From contig JAKSZU010000016.1 in the NCBI GenBank assembly GCA_026018925.1, forward strand, positions 81,788,059 through 81,852,058: a stretch of 64,000 nt of DNA. Direction: 5' to 3'. Every line of letters starts with the position of its first letter. The stretch's first letter is position 1. This stretch comes from Tupaia tana. Taxonomy: Eukaryota > Chordata > Mammalia > Scandentia > Tupaiidae. The position numbers were made by a program, and so were the translations under genes. Positions 23,987 through 32,124 of the stretch are shown here, one piece after another. Under the pieces are notes generated by a model that was given only the letters and a program-made list of their open reading frames with translations, ran no database searches and was not told where the DNA came from.

Positions 23987-26175
23987 CGTAGGATGTCTTT
24001 GTGCTGAAAATCAGCCTGAAATTTAAAGTGAAGGTTTTGTCAGGTCTTTCCCTGGGCAGGCACTGTGACTAATTTTCCCTGTATATGCCATTGTGTTTAA
24101 ATACAACTTTAATAAATGGCTCTCAAAGGGGAAAAAGAAAAATAACGAAGATGAGCTGGCTCAGGCAGTGATCGGAGCAAAGATCCCTGATGTTTGGAGG
24201 TCTGTGTTGCTCCCCTTGTTCAGGCAGGCTGTGGGCCGAGGGGAGCCTGGGTGGCAACTACTACGCTAAGGGCTGACCTGACGCTTCTCCTCCGAAGCCA
24301 GCTTTCCCAGGGGGACATCTTTTTGACCAGATGCTTTGGAGTCTCTCTGCACGCAGCACATGCTGATCCAAGCCCTTTTCTAACTCACCTCTCAGGCTGT
24401 TCGGGCCGAAGCGGAAGATGACCTCTGCCATCGCCCGCTGGCACAGCAGTGCCCGCCCCCCCAGTGATGCCCTGGAGCTGGCCTACGCCGACCGACTGGA
24501 GGCCGAGATGCAGGAGCTCGCCATCCAGCTGCACAGAGTGAGTGGGGTACAGGAGGAGAGGGTCCATAGCTGCACCCCTGCAGGGAAGGGCAGAGCCTGA
24601 GAGGGAGGCATCCCAATGCAGACGCAGGGCGGGGACGCAGGCAGCCACCCCCACAGGAAGGGGCATGCAGAGAGAGGTGACCTGAGGGACACAGGAACCG
24701 GGGGCATAGGATGGAGTGGGCAACACCCAGAGCAGACAAGCGTGAGAGGGGGAGAGGTGCTAGGAGCCCCAGGAGGGAGCCCCAGCCTCACCTCTGCCCT
24801 CACCCTGCAGCGCTGTGAGGAAGTGGAGGCCATGCGGGGCCAGGTGTCCCAGGAGCAGGAGCTGCGGGCCGTGGTGGAGAGCTGCCTGCTGGAGCAGGAC
24901 AGCACCCGCAAGGACGTGCACACCCAACTGCAGGAGACCTGGGCCCTGGCCCGGGACGCCGCCCTCGTCCTGGACCAGCTGCGGTGAGGGCTGAGCTGCT
25001 GAGGCATTACGGCTTCTGATCTGTTCTCATCTCCTCTCTAGCTGCCCCTACCCCTTCTCCAGGGCCCTTCCTACCTGCAGGACGGACCCAGGCAGCAAAC
25101 AGGGCCACAGGTGTCTGCACTGGCCTCCCGCCATGATCAGGACAGCTTCCTGGCCCTCAGCGCCTATCCAACCCTGCAGCATACGGGTGGGGCCTGCATG
25201 AGGACCTGCTTTCACCGGCACTTGGTCTTGTTTCTGGCAGGGCCTGCCAAGCTGAGCTGTCAGCCCGAGTCAGGCAGGACCTGTCCCCTGACATGGCCAC
25301 CCTGGGCCCAGCCCTGCCCCTGGCTGGTAAGGAGAACAGAAAACAGGAAGCCTCCAGGCCAGGTTTCATCCAGAGGGCTCAGCATGGTCCTAACATTGGC
25401 TCCGCCATCCCAGGTCCCTGTGCAGGGGGCGGCTGTGTGGGGAACCCAAGCCCTATGGTGAGAGGTGTGGCCATGACAGCTTCAGAAGGCCCTTGTGCTG
25501 AGGCCAATTCAGGCCTCGTGATATCTGCAGTCTCCAGCAGGCCGGGCTGGGGCCACCTCACACCAGTCCTGGGCTTCACACCTGACCCGTCAATGCTTTT
25601 GCTCAGCAGGGGGGCAGAGACACTTTGCTGTCATAGATGCCCTGGTCGGGTGGATGCCCAAGTCGGGGAGGAACATGGTGGGGTGCTCCCTACCCTTGGC
25701 CTTTAGGGTCACCTGGCATTGATATCTGGATGGGGTGAGGCACGACTCAAGGAGGGGCTCCTGACCACACAGGCTCAGGCCACTCTCTGCACCACAGACC
25801 CCACAGGCTGGCAGGCGGCCCTGCAGGCCATGAGCCTTCCTGAGCTGTCGGGAGCCCTGGAGGACCGCGTCCATGAGCTGGGTGAGTCCCGGACAGCAGC
25901 CAGTGGCCTCACCCCACCCAAGGCCTAGACTTTAGTGAAGATAGGGAGCCCCCTTTCTCCCAAGGAAAGCAGGTTTGAGTCCTTCCTCTCCAAGGCCAGT
26001 CTGAGAGCTGGGGCTATGACTACCACAGGGCAGCCCCATCCTAGGACGGTTGGGGTCATCTATTCCCCGAGCACTAACTTCAGTCTCGTCCTCAGGGCGC
26101 ACACTGTGCTCAGTGACCCAGAGCCTGGAGAAGCTGCAGGTGCTGAACGGGAAGGAGAAGTGGCGGGAGCCCTAG
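5979..26175 (+). CDS. ANKS3: ANKS3, ankyrin repeat and SAM domain protein 3 (15 coding exons)
   Basis: ANKS3 is a cytoplasmic/ciliary scaffold that binds ANKS6, BICC1, NEK8, INVS and NPHP3, partly by SAM-SAM polymerisation (family knowledge). Joining the 15 exons listed separately gives 1977 nt, that is 658 aa and TAG, against 656 aa in human. Every junction has GT/AG and keeps frame. Order of parts: six ankyrin repeats (about aa 35-222; for example GGWTPLMYASYIGHD, EGQTPLMLASSCGNE, YGFTPLMEAAVAGHE), a basic/serine-rich linker with a poly-Ser run (about aa 236-429), a SAM domain (aa 430 to about 490, core LRIFLTLTESDLKEIGI), then a coiled coil (about aa 497-575) and a conserved tail. The start ATG (5979) is two bases into exon 2 and the peptide MSELSDEASEPELLN matches human. 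No frameshift or premature stop is seen. It is convergent with NUDT16L1. Confidence 0.95.
7263..7539 (-). mobile_element. tRNA-derived SINE, long form
   Basis: Reverse copy starting with a T-rich tail and ending at the tRNA-like head. Flanked by a 16-bp perfect target-site duplication, AAATTTCTAGAATTTT, at 7247 and 7540, so a fairly recent insertion in ANKS3 intron 2. Confidence 0.85.
7609..7870 (-). mobile_element. tRNA-derived SINE, long form
   Basis: T tail, GGAGAGGTTTTTGCTATAGG end block, tRNA-like head ending in CTGCTGGTCCC. Short AGATTT copies on both sides. Confidence 0.8.
8239..8437 (+). CDS. ANKS3: ANKS3 exon 3, aa 56-122
   Basis: Acceptor TTGTTTAG|, donor CTCCAG|GTGAGC. Holds ankyrin repeats 2 and 3 (RELDLNKKNGGGWTPLMYAS; EGQTPLMLASSCGNESIAY). 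The reading joins exon 2 as QRRELDLNKK, as in human. Confidence 0.93.
8580..8701 (+). CDS. ANKS3: ANKS3 exon 4, aa 123-163
   Basis: Acceptor TTGAAG|CAA, donor GCCAG|GTGATT. Ankyrin repeat 4 (HGWTALFHCTSAGHQQMVRF). Confidence 0.92.
8850..8920 (+). repeat. Possible MIR core fragment
   Basis: CTTTCCTTGTCTGAAAACGG resembles the MIR core 'TTTCCTCATCTGTAAAATGG'. Short and diverged. Confidence 0.35.
9904..9985 (+). CDS. ANKS3: ANKS3 exon 5, aa 163-190
   Basis: Acceptor CTCCCGCAG|, donor AATCAC|GTGAGT. Ankyrin repeat 5 (YGFTPLMEAAVAGHETIVQC). Confidence 0.92.
10374..10636 (+). mobile_element. tRNA-derived SINE, long form
   Basis: Full copy with AACCAGCAGTTAGCGTAATGG head, CCCCCCTGGGGGG centre and A16 tail. 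Flanked by GCCACCTGGG / GCCGCCTGGG. Confidence 0.85.
10829..11000 (+). mobile_element. tRNA-derived SINE, short form
   Basis: GGGCCAGCAGGTGCCATGGTG head, CT-rich middle, GATCAAATTAAAATAAGTG tail. Confidence 0.75.
11043..11294 (+). mobile_element. tRNA-derived SINE, long form
   Basis: GGGACCAGCAGATGGCATGA head, GAGAGAAGAATGGAGGAG middle, ATCTCTCTAAAAAGAAAG end. Confidence 0.8.
11430..11600 (+). mobile_element. Possible Tigger/MER2-like DNA transposon remnant
   Basis: ATACAGTCATGTGTCACGTA resembles the Tigger-family terminal repeat (CAGTCATGTGTCGC...), followed by GGTGGTCCCGTGAG, like that family's GGTGGTCCCATAAG. Diverged; assigned by eye only. Confidence 0.4.
12327..12462 (+). CDS. ANKS3: ANKS3 exon 6, aa 191-236
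   Basis: Acceptor ATCCACAG|GGC, donor CCCAG|GTACCT. Last ankyrin repeat (HSGATARMLARQYGHRKIV), then the linker start (SPSLPKGLYRSP). Confidence 0.92.
12912..13177 (-). mobile_element. tRNA-derived SINE, long form
   Basis: T tail, GGAGAGGTTTTTGCTACAGG, a run of 15 or so C followed by GGGGGG, and a tRNA-like head. Inserted in a LINE-1 fragment. Confidence 0.8.
13178..13343 (-). mobile_element. LINE-1 ORF2 3'-part fragment
   Basis: CACCCATGTTTTTTCTAGTA, GTGTGAGGTATGGATCCAAT and the segment ending CCTAGTACCATTTTATT parallel the minus-strand L1 pattern 'CCATGTTTTCTTCTAGTA ... AGCACCATTTATT'. Confidence 0.55.
13344..13546 (-). mobile_element. tRNA-derived SINE, old truncated copy
   Basis: GAGATATTTTGCTATAGGGT to the GCTGCTGGATCCAGG region. 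The head end is interrupted by a younger SINE. Confidence 0.65.
13547..13797 (+). mobile_element. tRNA-derived SINE, long form (nested)
   Basis: A complete copy whose flanks share the duplication AAAATAGTCCTTGGGG on both sides (about 13531 and 13796), showing it landed within older SINE-derived DNA. Confidence 0.85.
13812..13973 (-). mobile_element. tRNA-derived SINE, old fragment
   Basis: Diverged reverse copy from GATGGCTACACTGCAGCCCC to ACCACCTGCTGGCTCC; the distal part of the element interrupted by the nested SINE. Confidence 0.6.
14203..14383 (+). mobile_element. tRNA-derived SINE, short form
   Basis: GGGCTGCCAGGTGGTGTGG head to an A-rich tail; flanks share AGAAAACCAGCTGTG / AGAAGACCAGCTGTG. 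Confidence 0.75.
14482..14640 (+). CDS. ANKS3: ANKS3 exon 7, aa 236-289
   Basis: Acceptor GACCCACAG|, donor GCCACG|GTGAGC. Linker with KYEDLSSSDESCP and the conserved SIHEGPQALARITAIGLGGK. Confidence 0.92.
16141..16317 (+). mobile_element. tRNA-derived SINE, short form (host)
   Basis: GGGGATGGCAGGTGGCATGG head. Its A-rich tail is interrupted by the next SINE and resumes at 16474-16512. The whole composite is flanked by AAAAAAATCTCCGTTAA / AAAAAAATCTCTGTTAA. Confidence 0.75.
16318..16473 (-). mobile_element. tRNA-derived SINE, short form (nested)
   Basis: ATTTTAATTTGACCAGAGAG tail to ACCACCTGCTGGTCCCC head, inserted into the tail of the preceding plus-strand copy. Confidence 0.75.
16815..17003 (+). 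mobile_element. tRNA-derived SINE, short form
   Basis: GGCCGGCTGTGTGGTGATTG head, CTCTCT middle, GTGCCTTATAACAAATTAAA end. Confidence 0.7.
17488..17625 (+). CDS. ANKS3: ANKS3 exon 8, aa 289-335
   Basis: Acceptor TACACAG|AG. A second AG 25 bases upstream (17462) is rejected because it breaks the frame. Codes for VPPRGYVTFSGSDENPLE and DVTSPINDRDVE, then a short AGC-repeat poly-Ser. Donor TCGAG|GTACGC. Confidence 0.9.
18075..18181 (+). CDS. ANKS3: ANKS3 exon 9, aa 335-370
   Basis: Acceptor GCATCAG|AG, donor AACGAG|GTGAGA. Serine-rich linker (SREGLARAQGLSSEASLESN), conserved with human. Confidence 0.9.
18440..18616 (+). CDS. ANKS3: ANKS3 exon 10, aa 371-429
   Basis: Acceptor CATTGCAG|GAT, donor CCCCG|GTAAGA. 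Basic/Ser linker (RKQTKSYVKTKTRSS, SDSQWPP). The middle part is less like human and accounts for the small length difference. Confidence 0.88.
18740..19105 (+). mobile_element. Old LINE-1 fragment (5' region)
   Basis: TCTGGGTGGGATAAACTCAG and CACTCAGACACATCACAATC match the L1 stretch 'TCTGGATAGGATGAACTC ... AAGACACATCATAATC'. It explains a 151-codon ORF here. Confidence 0.5.
19290..19414 (+). CDS. ANKS3: ANKS3 exon 11 (SAM domain), aa 430-471
   Basis: Acceptor CCCCGCAG|GAC, donor ATCAC|GTGAGT. Most of the SAM domain: DLATLLEQIGCLKYLRVFEE and LTLTESDLKEIGI. Confidence 0.93.
19795..19953 (-). mobile_element. tRNA-derived SINE fragment
   Basis: ATTTGCTATAGGGCATGTGC to GCCACCTGCTGGCTCC, short form in reverse. 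Confidence 0.7.
20005..20157 (-). mobile_element. tRNA-derived SINE, short form
   Basis: Tail AATTTAATTTGACCAGAGAG to head CTACCTGCTGGCCCC. Confidence 0.7.
20197..20462 (+). mobile_element. tRNA-derived SINE, long form
   Basis: GGGACCAGCAGTTGGCGTAA head to AAAATCTCTGCAAAAAA tail. Confidence 0.8.
20520..20667 (-). mobile_element. tRNA-derived SINE, short form
   Basis: TTTCAATTTGCCAGAGAGGG to GCCACCTGCTGGCCCC. Confidence 0.7.
20922..21174 (+). mobile_element. tRNA-derived SINE, long form (nested in L1)
   Basis: Flanked by a 15-bp perfect duplication AGAAATCTGCTGATG at 20907 and 21175. Confidence 0.85.
21345..21628 (-). mobile_element. tRNA-derived SINE, long form (nested in L1)
   Basis: Pyrimidine (CTT)n tail, then AAGAGGCTTTTGCCTTAGAG, ending CATCTGCTGGTCCCC; AGCCCTT at both flanks. 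Confidence 0.75.
21781..21900 (-). mobile_element. 7SL RNA-like SINE (B1/Alu-monomer type)
   Basis: TTAGAGACAGGTTCTCACTA, CAAACTTGCGATCCTGC, TAATAGCTGGGACAGCAGG and ACCACCACACCCAACTA follow the 7SL-derived monomer read from its 3' side. Such elements are confined to Euarchontoglires (primates, rodents, tree shrews and relatives), so this one copy is a clue to lineage. It is old and diverged. Confidence 0.65.
22150..22292. repeat. (CTT)n/(CCT)n polypyrimidine tract
   Basis: About 140 bp of almost pure pyrimidine on the plus strand (TTCTTCTTCCTCTTCTTC units), probably grown from a SINE tail. It gives rise to meaningless poly-Ser/Phe and Arg/Lys ORFs. Confidence 0.85.
22293..22714 (-). mobile_element. 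tRNA-derived SINE interrupted by another SINE
   Basis: The reverse copy begins AGGTTTTTGCCACAGGGCAT, is interrupted at about 22337-22497, and resumes to CATCACCTGCTGGCCCC. Confidence 0.65.
22337..22497 (+). mobile_element. tRNA-derived SINE, short form (nested)
   Basis: GCCAGTGGTTGGTTTGGTGG head to AAATAAATCATTCTTTGAAA plus an A tail, inside the reverse copy. Confidence 0.7.
22728..22987 (-). mobile_element. tRNA-derived SINE, long form
   Basis: T18 tail, GTGTTTGCTATAAGGTGCAT, ending CCAACTGCTGGTCCC. Confidence 0.8.
23005..23190 (-). mobile_element. tRNA-derived SINE, short form
   Basis: T-rich tail with TTCCAGTTTGATCAGAGAGA, ending GCCACCTGCCAGTCCC. Confidence 0.75.
23217..23457 (-). mobile_element. 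tRNA-derived SINE, long form
   Basis: (GTTT)n tail, GATTTTTGCTATAGGGTGCA, ending ATTATGCCATCCT. Confidence 0.75.
23493..23760 (-). mobile_element. tRNA-derived SINE, long form
   Basis: T tail, GGAGAGGTTTTTGCAACAGG, ending CTAACTGCTGGACCCC. Confidence 0.8.
23925..23990. repeat. (TTC)n-T-(TTG)n microsatellite
   Basis: TTCTTCTTCTTC, a T run, then about 13 GTT units within the L1 remnant. Confidence 0.85.
24396..24537 (+). CDS. ANKS3: ANKS3 exon 12, aa 471-518
   Basis: Acceptor CCTCTCAG|G, donor CACAGA|GTGAGT. End of SAM (LFGPKRKMTSAIARWHSSAR) and start of the coiled coil (YADRLEAEMQELAIQLH). It follows a 5 kb repeat-filled intron. Confidence 0.92.
24811..24983 (+). CDS. ANKS3: ANKS3 exon 13 (coiled coil), aa 519-576
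   Basis: Acceptor ACCCTGCAG|, donor CTGCG|GTGAGG. Heptad-like RCEEVEAMRGQVSQEQELRA and DAALVLDQL. Confidence 0.92.
25241..25326 (+). CDS. ANKS3: ANKS3 exon 14, aa 576-605
   Basis: Acceptor TTCTGGCAG|, donor GGCTG|GTAAGG. Codes for ACQAELSARVRQDL and a Pro/Ala-rich stretch. Confidence 0.88.
25798..25881 (+). CDS. ANKS3: ANKS3 exon 15, aa 605-633
   Basis: Acceptor CACCACAG|AC, donor GCTGG|GTGAGT. Highly conserved LQAMSLPELSGALEDRVHEL. Confidence 0.92.
26096..26175 (+). CDS. ANKS3: ANKS3 exon 16 (stop), aa 633-658
   Basis: Acceptor GTCCTCAG|GG, stop TAG at 26173-26175. Codes for VTQSLEKLQVLNGKEKWREP, matching the human C-terminus. Confidence 0.92.
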
Positions 26176-26640
26176 CAGGAGCATTGGTCAGTACCTGCCA
26201 GCCCCGAGCCCACACCTGCACCGAGATGGGCCAGGCAGTGCAGTGTGGCCTTCCCTCTCTCCTCACTGGGTCTCTTTTCAGAACCTGACGTCGGGTGACT
26301 AATCCACCCTGAAGTTGTGCCAGGAAGCCAACAGGGCAGCACAGACGGCTGTAGCAGCCCGGGCCCAGGTGGGGCCGGAGGATAGGGCCCCAGGGAGCAG
26401 CCGGCACAGAGGCAGACGGAGGCTGTGGCTCAGGCCAGCACTGAGGCGGGGCGAGGGCCTCTTGCCCAGAGTCTGGCCACAAGGGCAAGAGGGGCCTCCC
26501 TGGCCCAGACCAGGGAGGGCCTTCAGGAAAGAGCGTGTCCCCACACGCAAGCAGTGCACTGAGGTTTGACCTCGGGTGAGGACCTCGGTGCCTGAAAAAT
26601 GTCAGCTGTTGGAAAATAAAACAGAATCAGCTGGTGAGGG
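26176..26640 (+). other. ANKS3: ANKS3 3'UTR and polyadenylation signal
   Basis: About 460 nt of 3'UTR ending shortly after a canonical AATAAA at 26615-26620. Confidence 0.75.
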
Positions 26641-27812
26641 GCTCAGCTCTGGTCCTGTGATGTGCATTACCAGCTGACACCACAGGGCCCAAGCAGAGAG
26701 CTGGGGCTCCGGGGACACCTCAGTGCCCTGCAGCTCCAGGCACGTCTACACAATCCCACTCCACTTGGGCGTAAGCTGCTGAGCACAGCCCCAGGAAGGG
26801 TGGGAGGCATGGTGCAGGGAATTCGCTCACAGAGCACCAGGCGCAAAGCCCTCTCCCTTACGCATTGGCCTTGCATTGAACTCTTGAGGTGGTAACTGAG
26901 AGCACCACTGTCCTTCCCAGACCACCAGGCACGGGCATATCCCAACCCCCAATCTCTCCAGACATGGGGCCCTCTTGGTGGTGGCAGCTCCTCTGCTGTC
27001 ACTGTCCATGAACCTTGTGCTTCCACCCCACTCCCCAGGCTGAGGATGGCTGAGGATGGAGCGAGGTGGTTCTTAAAGCACAAGTCAGCACTGCAGGCTC
27101 CTGGAGGGCCCGTGGAACCGGGGCTCCACTCTGAGGAGTGCCTGCAGCCCACTCCTGGGCTGGCACCTTCCCACGTGGGCCTGCGTAGTGTGGACAGCCC
27201 CATTCACCAGGCACACGAGCAGCTGAGGACGCCTTTATTGTCATCTCGCGACAACTCCAGACAGCGAGCCCGCACGGCCCCGCTGTCCTTGGAAACCGAG
27301 CCGACGGGAGGCCCCGTTTGCAGCTCACATACCGCGAGAGAAAATCTAATGAAGTAAAGCCAACAACAACCAAAATTAACCAGACAACCTCCTCCCTCGG
27401 GCCCGCTCTCCTCCAGGCTCTGGGCTGGCTGGGGGAGGACACGGGGGCGAGCGAGTCAGCATAGGCTGCCTCCACCGCCGCGGGCCGCCTCTGGGTGAGA
27501 GCCGTGTGCCTCCCCTGGGAAATGGCCTCCAGCAGCCCAGAGACACAGGAGATCGAGTTCGAGCCTGGGGTGGGTGAGAACATTTGGGGCCCAGAGAGCC
27601 AGGCCCGGTGTGCCCAGGCCGCCCATTGACCAACCTGAGGGGGCAGCTGGAATCCAGCTGGCCCAGCACTGCCCAGTGACAAGATGCCCACTGGCCCCAG
27701 GCAGCTAGGAGGGGGTGCAAACACAGAAACACGCTAGAGGACACACTCCCACGGGAATCTGGGGTGTGTCTCCTCAGGCCCTGGGCCACAGACACAGGGC
27801 ACAGGAACCACC

Positions 27813-29436
<1,624 letters not shown>

Positions 29437-29864
29437 TCAGCCCCGCCTTCATCCCTCGGGAGAAAAAACGGCAACTCCCGAGATGCAGCGCGCCGGCTCG
29501 AGCTCGCCGGCCGGGGCGCGGACCAGGCGTCCTGTCAGCGATGGACAGCACCTCGCTGGGCGCCTTAAGGGGACAGCCGGGAGTCCCGACAGTAACTACG
29601 TTTCGGCGGTTCCTTCGTCCTTACAATTTTCACCTGGGAGGCCGACCCGGCCCTGGGCTCCGTCCTAGGGCGACACTCCTCCCTTGCCACCCATGACAGT
29701 TTCCTGGCCACCCTACTGACCAGCCTGACAGCAAGAGAGCGGGGCCTGGTGGGGGCTCCGAGCCCACGCTCGGCCCTGGCCGTGGGACGGATGGCCGGGA
29801 GGTCTGGCAGGAAGTGACTTAAATCTGGCGCCATGCAGCACACCACCCCAAGTGTCTCCAGGCC

Positions 29865-30005
29865 AGGCACCACAAGCCAGGCACTGTCAGGGGAAGTGGA
29901 GTTTCCCCAACTTGCAGACAAGGGCTGGGGGCGTGGAGAGGGCCAGGACTTGTTTAAGGGCACCTGGAAGTTGGCAGCAGCCAGGATCACACTTATCTCC
30001 TACCC
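29865..30005 (-). repeat. MIR SINE remnant
   Basis: AGCCAGGCACTGTCAGGGG, AACTTGCAGACAAGGGCTG, TTGTTTAAGGGCACCTGG and GCAGCCAGGATCACACTT follow the MIR pattern (GCCAGGCACTGT ... CAGATGAGGAAACTG ... TTGCCCAAGGTCAC ... GAGCCAGGATT). Confidence 0.55.
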
Positions 30006-30934
30006 AGCGTTCACACAGGAAGCCGCCAACTCTGCAGAGGACACTTTATGTCCTTACCGGAGTCTGCCAGTTTGCACCAAACGGACCCAGAGGCACCGAC
30101 CGCAGAGACTGCGTGAGAGGCTGCTGTGACCCCATGGTGGCAGGCCTGCTTCAGAGCCAGGGTCCAAGCCTGTCTTCCTCCCCACGTGGGAATGGATCTG
30201 AGGGCCAGAAAACCCAGGTGGGAGAGCTTTGCAGTCAGTGGCACAGGGCAGGCTGCCCAAGCCGAGCTGGGGAGAGAGGTGGGCAGAACCGGTTAGAACC
30301 CGTTAGGTCGGTGATGGCGTCAGATTTGCAGACCAAGGACTCACAGAGAGCCGAGCCTCTCCCCAGTGAGGCCCTCAGTCAGGGACCAAAGCTAAGCCCT
30401 GGGCAGCCACTGCTGGCAGGGGGAGCCCAGAGTCCAGGGTGACCATGTCTGAAAGGGAGAGGGCAGCAAGGGGAAGGGTCTCCCATCCAAATGGAGCCCC
30501 TCCGAGGGCCTGAGGTGCATGGAGCACACGAGAGGCTCTCCGTGTTTCGACACCCTCCCTGACCCTGGCTGGGCCTGTGCAAAGTGCAGAAGGGGGTCCC
30601 TCCAGCCCTTGTAAGGGCCTGACTGCACACCTTGCCACCCACAGCCAGCTGTTACCAAGGAGAGTGTTGCAGACCACGGTGGCTGGCTTCTTGGGGACAG
30701 GGGCTACTAGGACAGACGTGTTCCCCTCCATCCTCATGGGCTGAGCCTGAGAGAGGTCACACAGGGAGAATGAGCTGCACTGGCCGAAGACGGGGGCCTG
30801 TGTGGTGGGTGGTGCTGTGGTGGTGGCCCTGGGCAGGGGAGTGTGGACCAGAGGGATCTGAGCACCAAACCTGCCAACTGTGGGCAGCCAAACTTCTGCC
30901 AGTCCATCTGGCTCTCCTGCTTATAAACATCTGG

Positions 30935-31130
30935 TTGTTCTTTGAGTTGGCCAGAGGACACACACCCTCGCGAGACAGAGACAAAGAGAGGGCCCAATGG
31001 GACATGGTCACCCTGCAAGGCCCTCTACATTTCCCCATCAGGTCAGGATTTGGGGCACACATGTTCACGCATCTGGAGTGATTTTCAGGACACCAGAGCC
31101 AGGATCCAAACTGCACAGTTGCCATGTAGG
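30935..31130 (-). mobile_element. tRNA-derived SINE, old copy
   Basis: Diverged reverse copy: GACAGAGACAAAGAGAGG, GATTTGGGGCACACATG, TGATTTTCAGGACACCAG. Confidence 0.55.
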
Positions 31131-31152
31131 CCAGCCCCTCTGGTTGTTTCAA

Positions 31153-31420
31153 AAATCTTTTTTTTTTTTTTTTTTTTGGAGAGGTTTTTGCTATAGGGTG
31201 CGTGCGCTCGCCAGACAGACAGAGAGAGACAGAAAGCGAGAAATCACCCCCCAGGGGGGATGGCCATGCCGCAATCCCTTCTCCTCCGTTTTCCTCTCGG
31301 GATCTTGGGCACGCATGCACACGCGCCTGGCGTGAGTTTAAGCCACCGGGTCCAGGACGCGAACCTCGGTCGACTACGTGGGAGTCCAGCGACATAGCCA
31401 TTACACTAACTGCTGGTCCC
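31153..31420 (-). mobile_element. tRNA-derived SINE, long form
   Basis: Complete young copy with a 12-bp perfect duplication TGGTTGTTTCAA at 31141 and 31421. Confidence 0.88.
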
Positions 31421-32124
31421 TGGTTGTTTCAACTCTGACAACCCTTTATGAAATCTCCAAATCCCACCTCTGCCAAGTCGTCAGGTGCACCCTTGTACCC
31501 TGCTCCAACCAGTGGGCTCCCTTCCCTAGGAACACGCGAGGCTCACTCCTGCCGGCCTCTGCACGTGCCGTGCGGCTGCCTGGAGCACGAGTCCAAGGCC
31601 AGCTCCCTAGAGAAGCCTCCCTGACCTCCAGGTAGATTATCTCCCCTTAGGATTCATTTCCCGCCCACCGACGTCCTTCCTCACCACAACCAAACTGCAA
31701 ACACTTCTGGTGACCTTTCAGCTCCCGTTGGTTAGAGCTTGAGGGCCTGGACCCTGTCCCTTGTACCCCATAGGAGCTGTCTCAGGGTGGAGGTGGGGAC
31801 TGGAGCAATAGCCTCATACCCAGAGGCCTCGGGCGCCCCACTACCTGTCCAGGAGACTAAAGCAAACCCCGAGCAGAGACGGCAATGGTGATGATGGATA
31901 CGTGGCCAACAGCAGCCTGGGGTGTTGGTTCTCGGTGGGAGCCACACGCCAGCTCATGTAACCCTCACCCTGACCTGGCAGTCATACTGCCACGGGGACC
32001 TCGGATGTGTGCAATCAAGACAAAGGCCACAGCTTGAGGGTGCAGGGTTCCCATGCCCACTCGGCTGTCCTGCCTCTGGATCACGAATAGCCAGAGCCCC
32101 ACGTTCAGTGCCGGAGGAAGGGCG

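Larger units (their letters stand above)
20680..24120 (-). mobile_element. LINE-1 5' region, broken by nested SINEs
   Basis: Successive unique blocks (20680-20920, 21190-21340, 21630-21780, 21905-22080, 23460-23492, 23765-24120) follow, in order, the minus-strand L1 5'UTR/ORF1-proximal pattern. Examples are GGAGTTCATTGAGCTTCATG, AACTCCAGAATTTCTTTTTG and GTTTTTGTTGAAAACTAGAC. Between them sit SINEs. No intact ORF remains. Recognised from memory of L1 consensus motifs. Confidence 0.65.
19415..24395 (+). other. ANKS3: ANKS3 intron 11, repeat-packed
   Basis: A 5 kb intron within the SAM coding region, almost wholly a minus-strand LINE-1 plus about a dozen SINEs and pyrimidine-rich simple repeats. 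No exon is seen. Confidence 0.7.

Noticed and set aside
29483-29696. Plus-strand gene sharing the NUDT16L1 CpG island
   Set aside because: Only short GC-driven ORFs; no known gene at this position in mammals and no visible splice structure.
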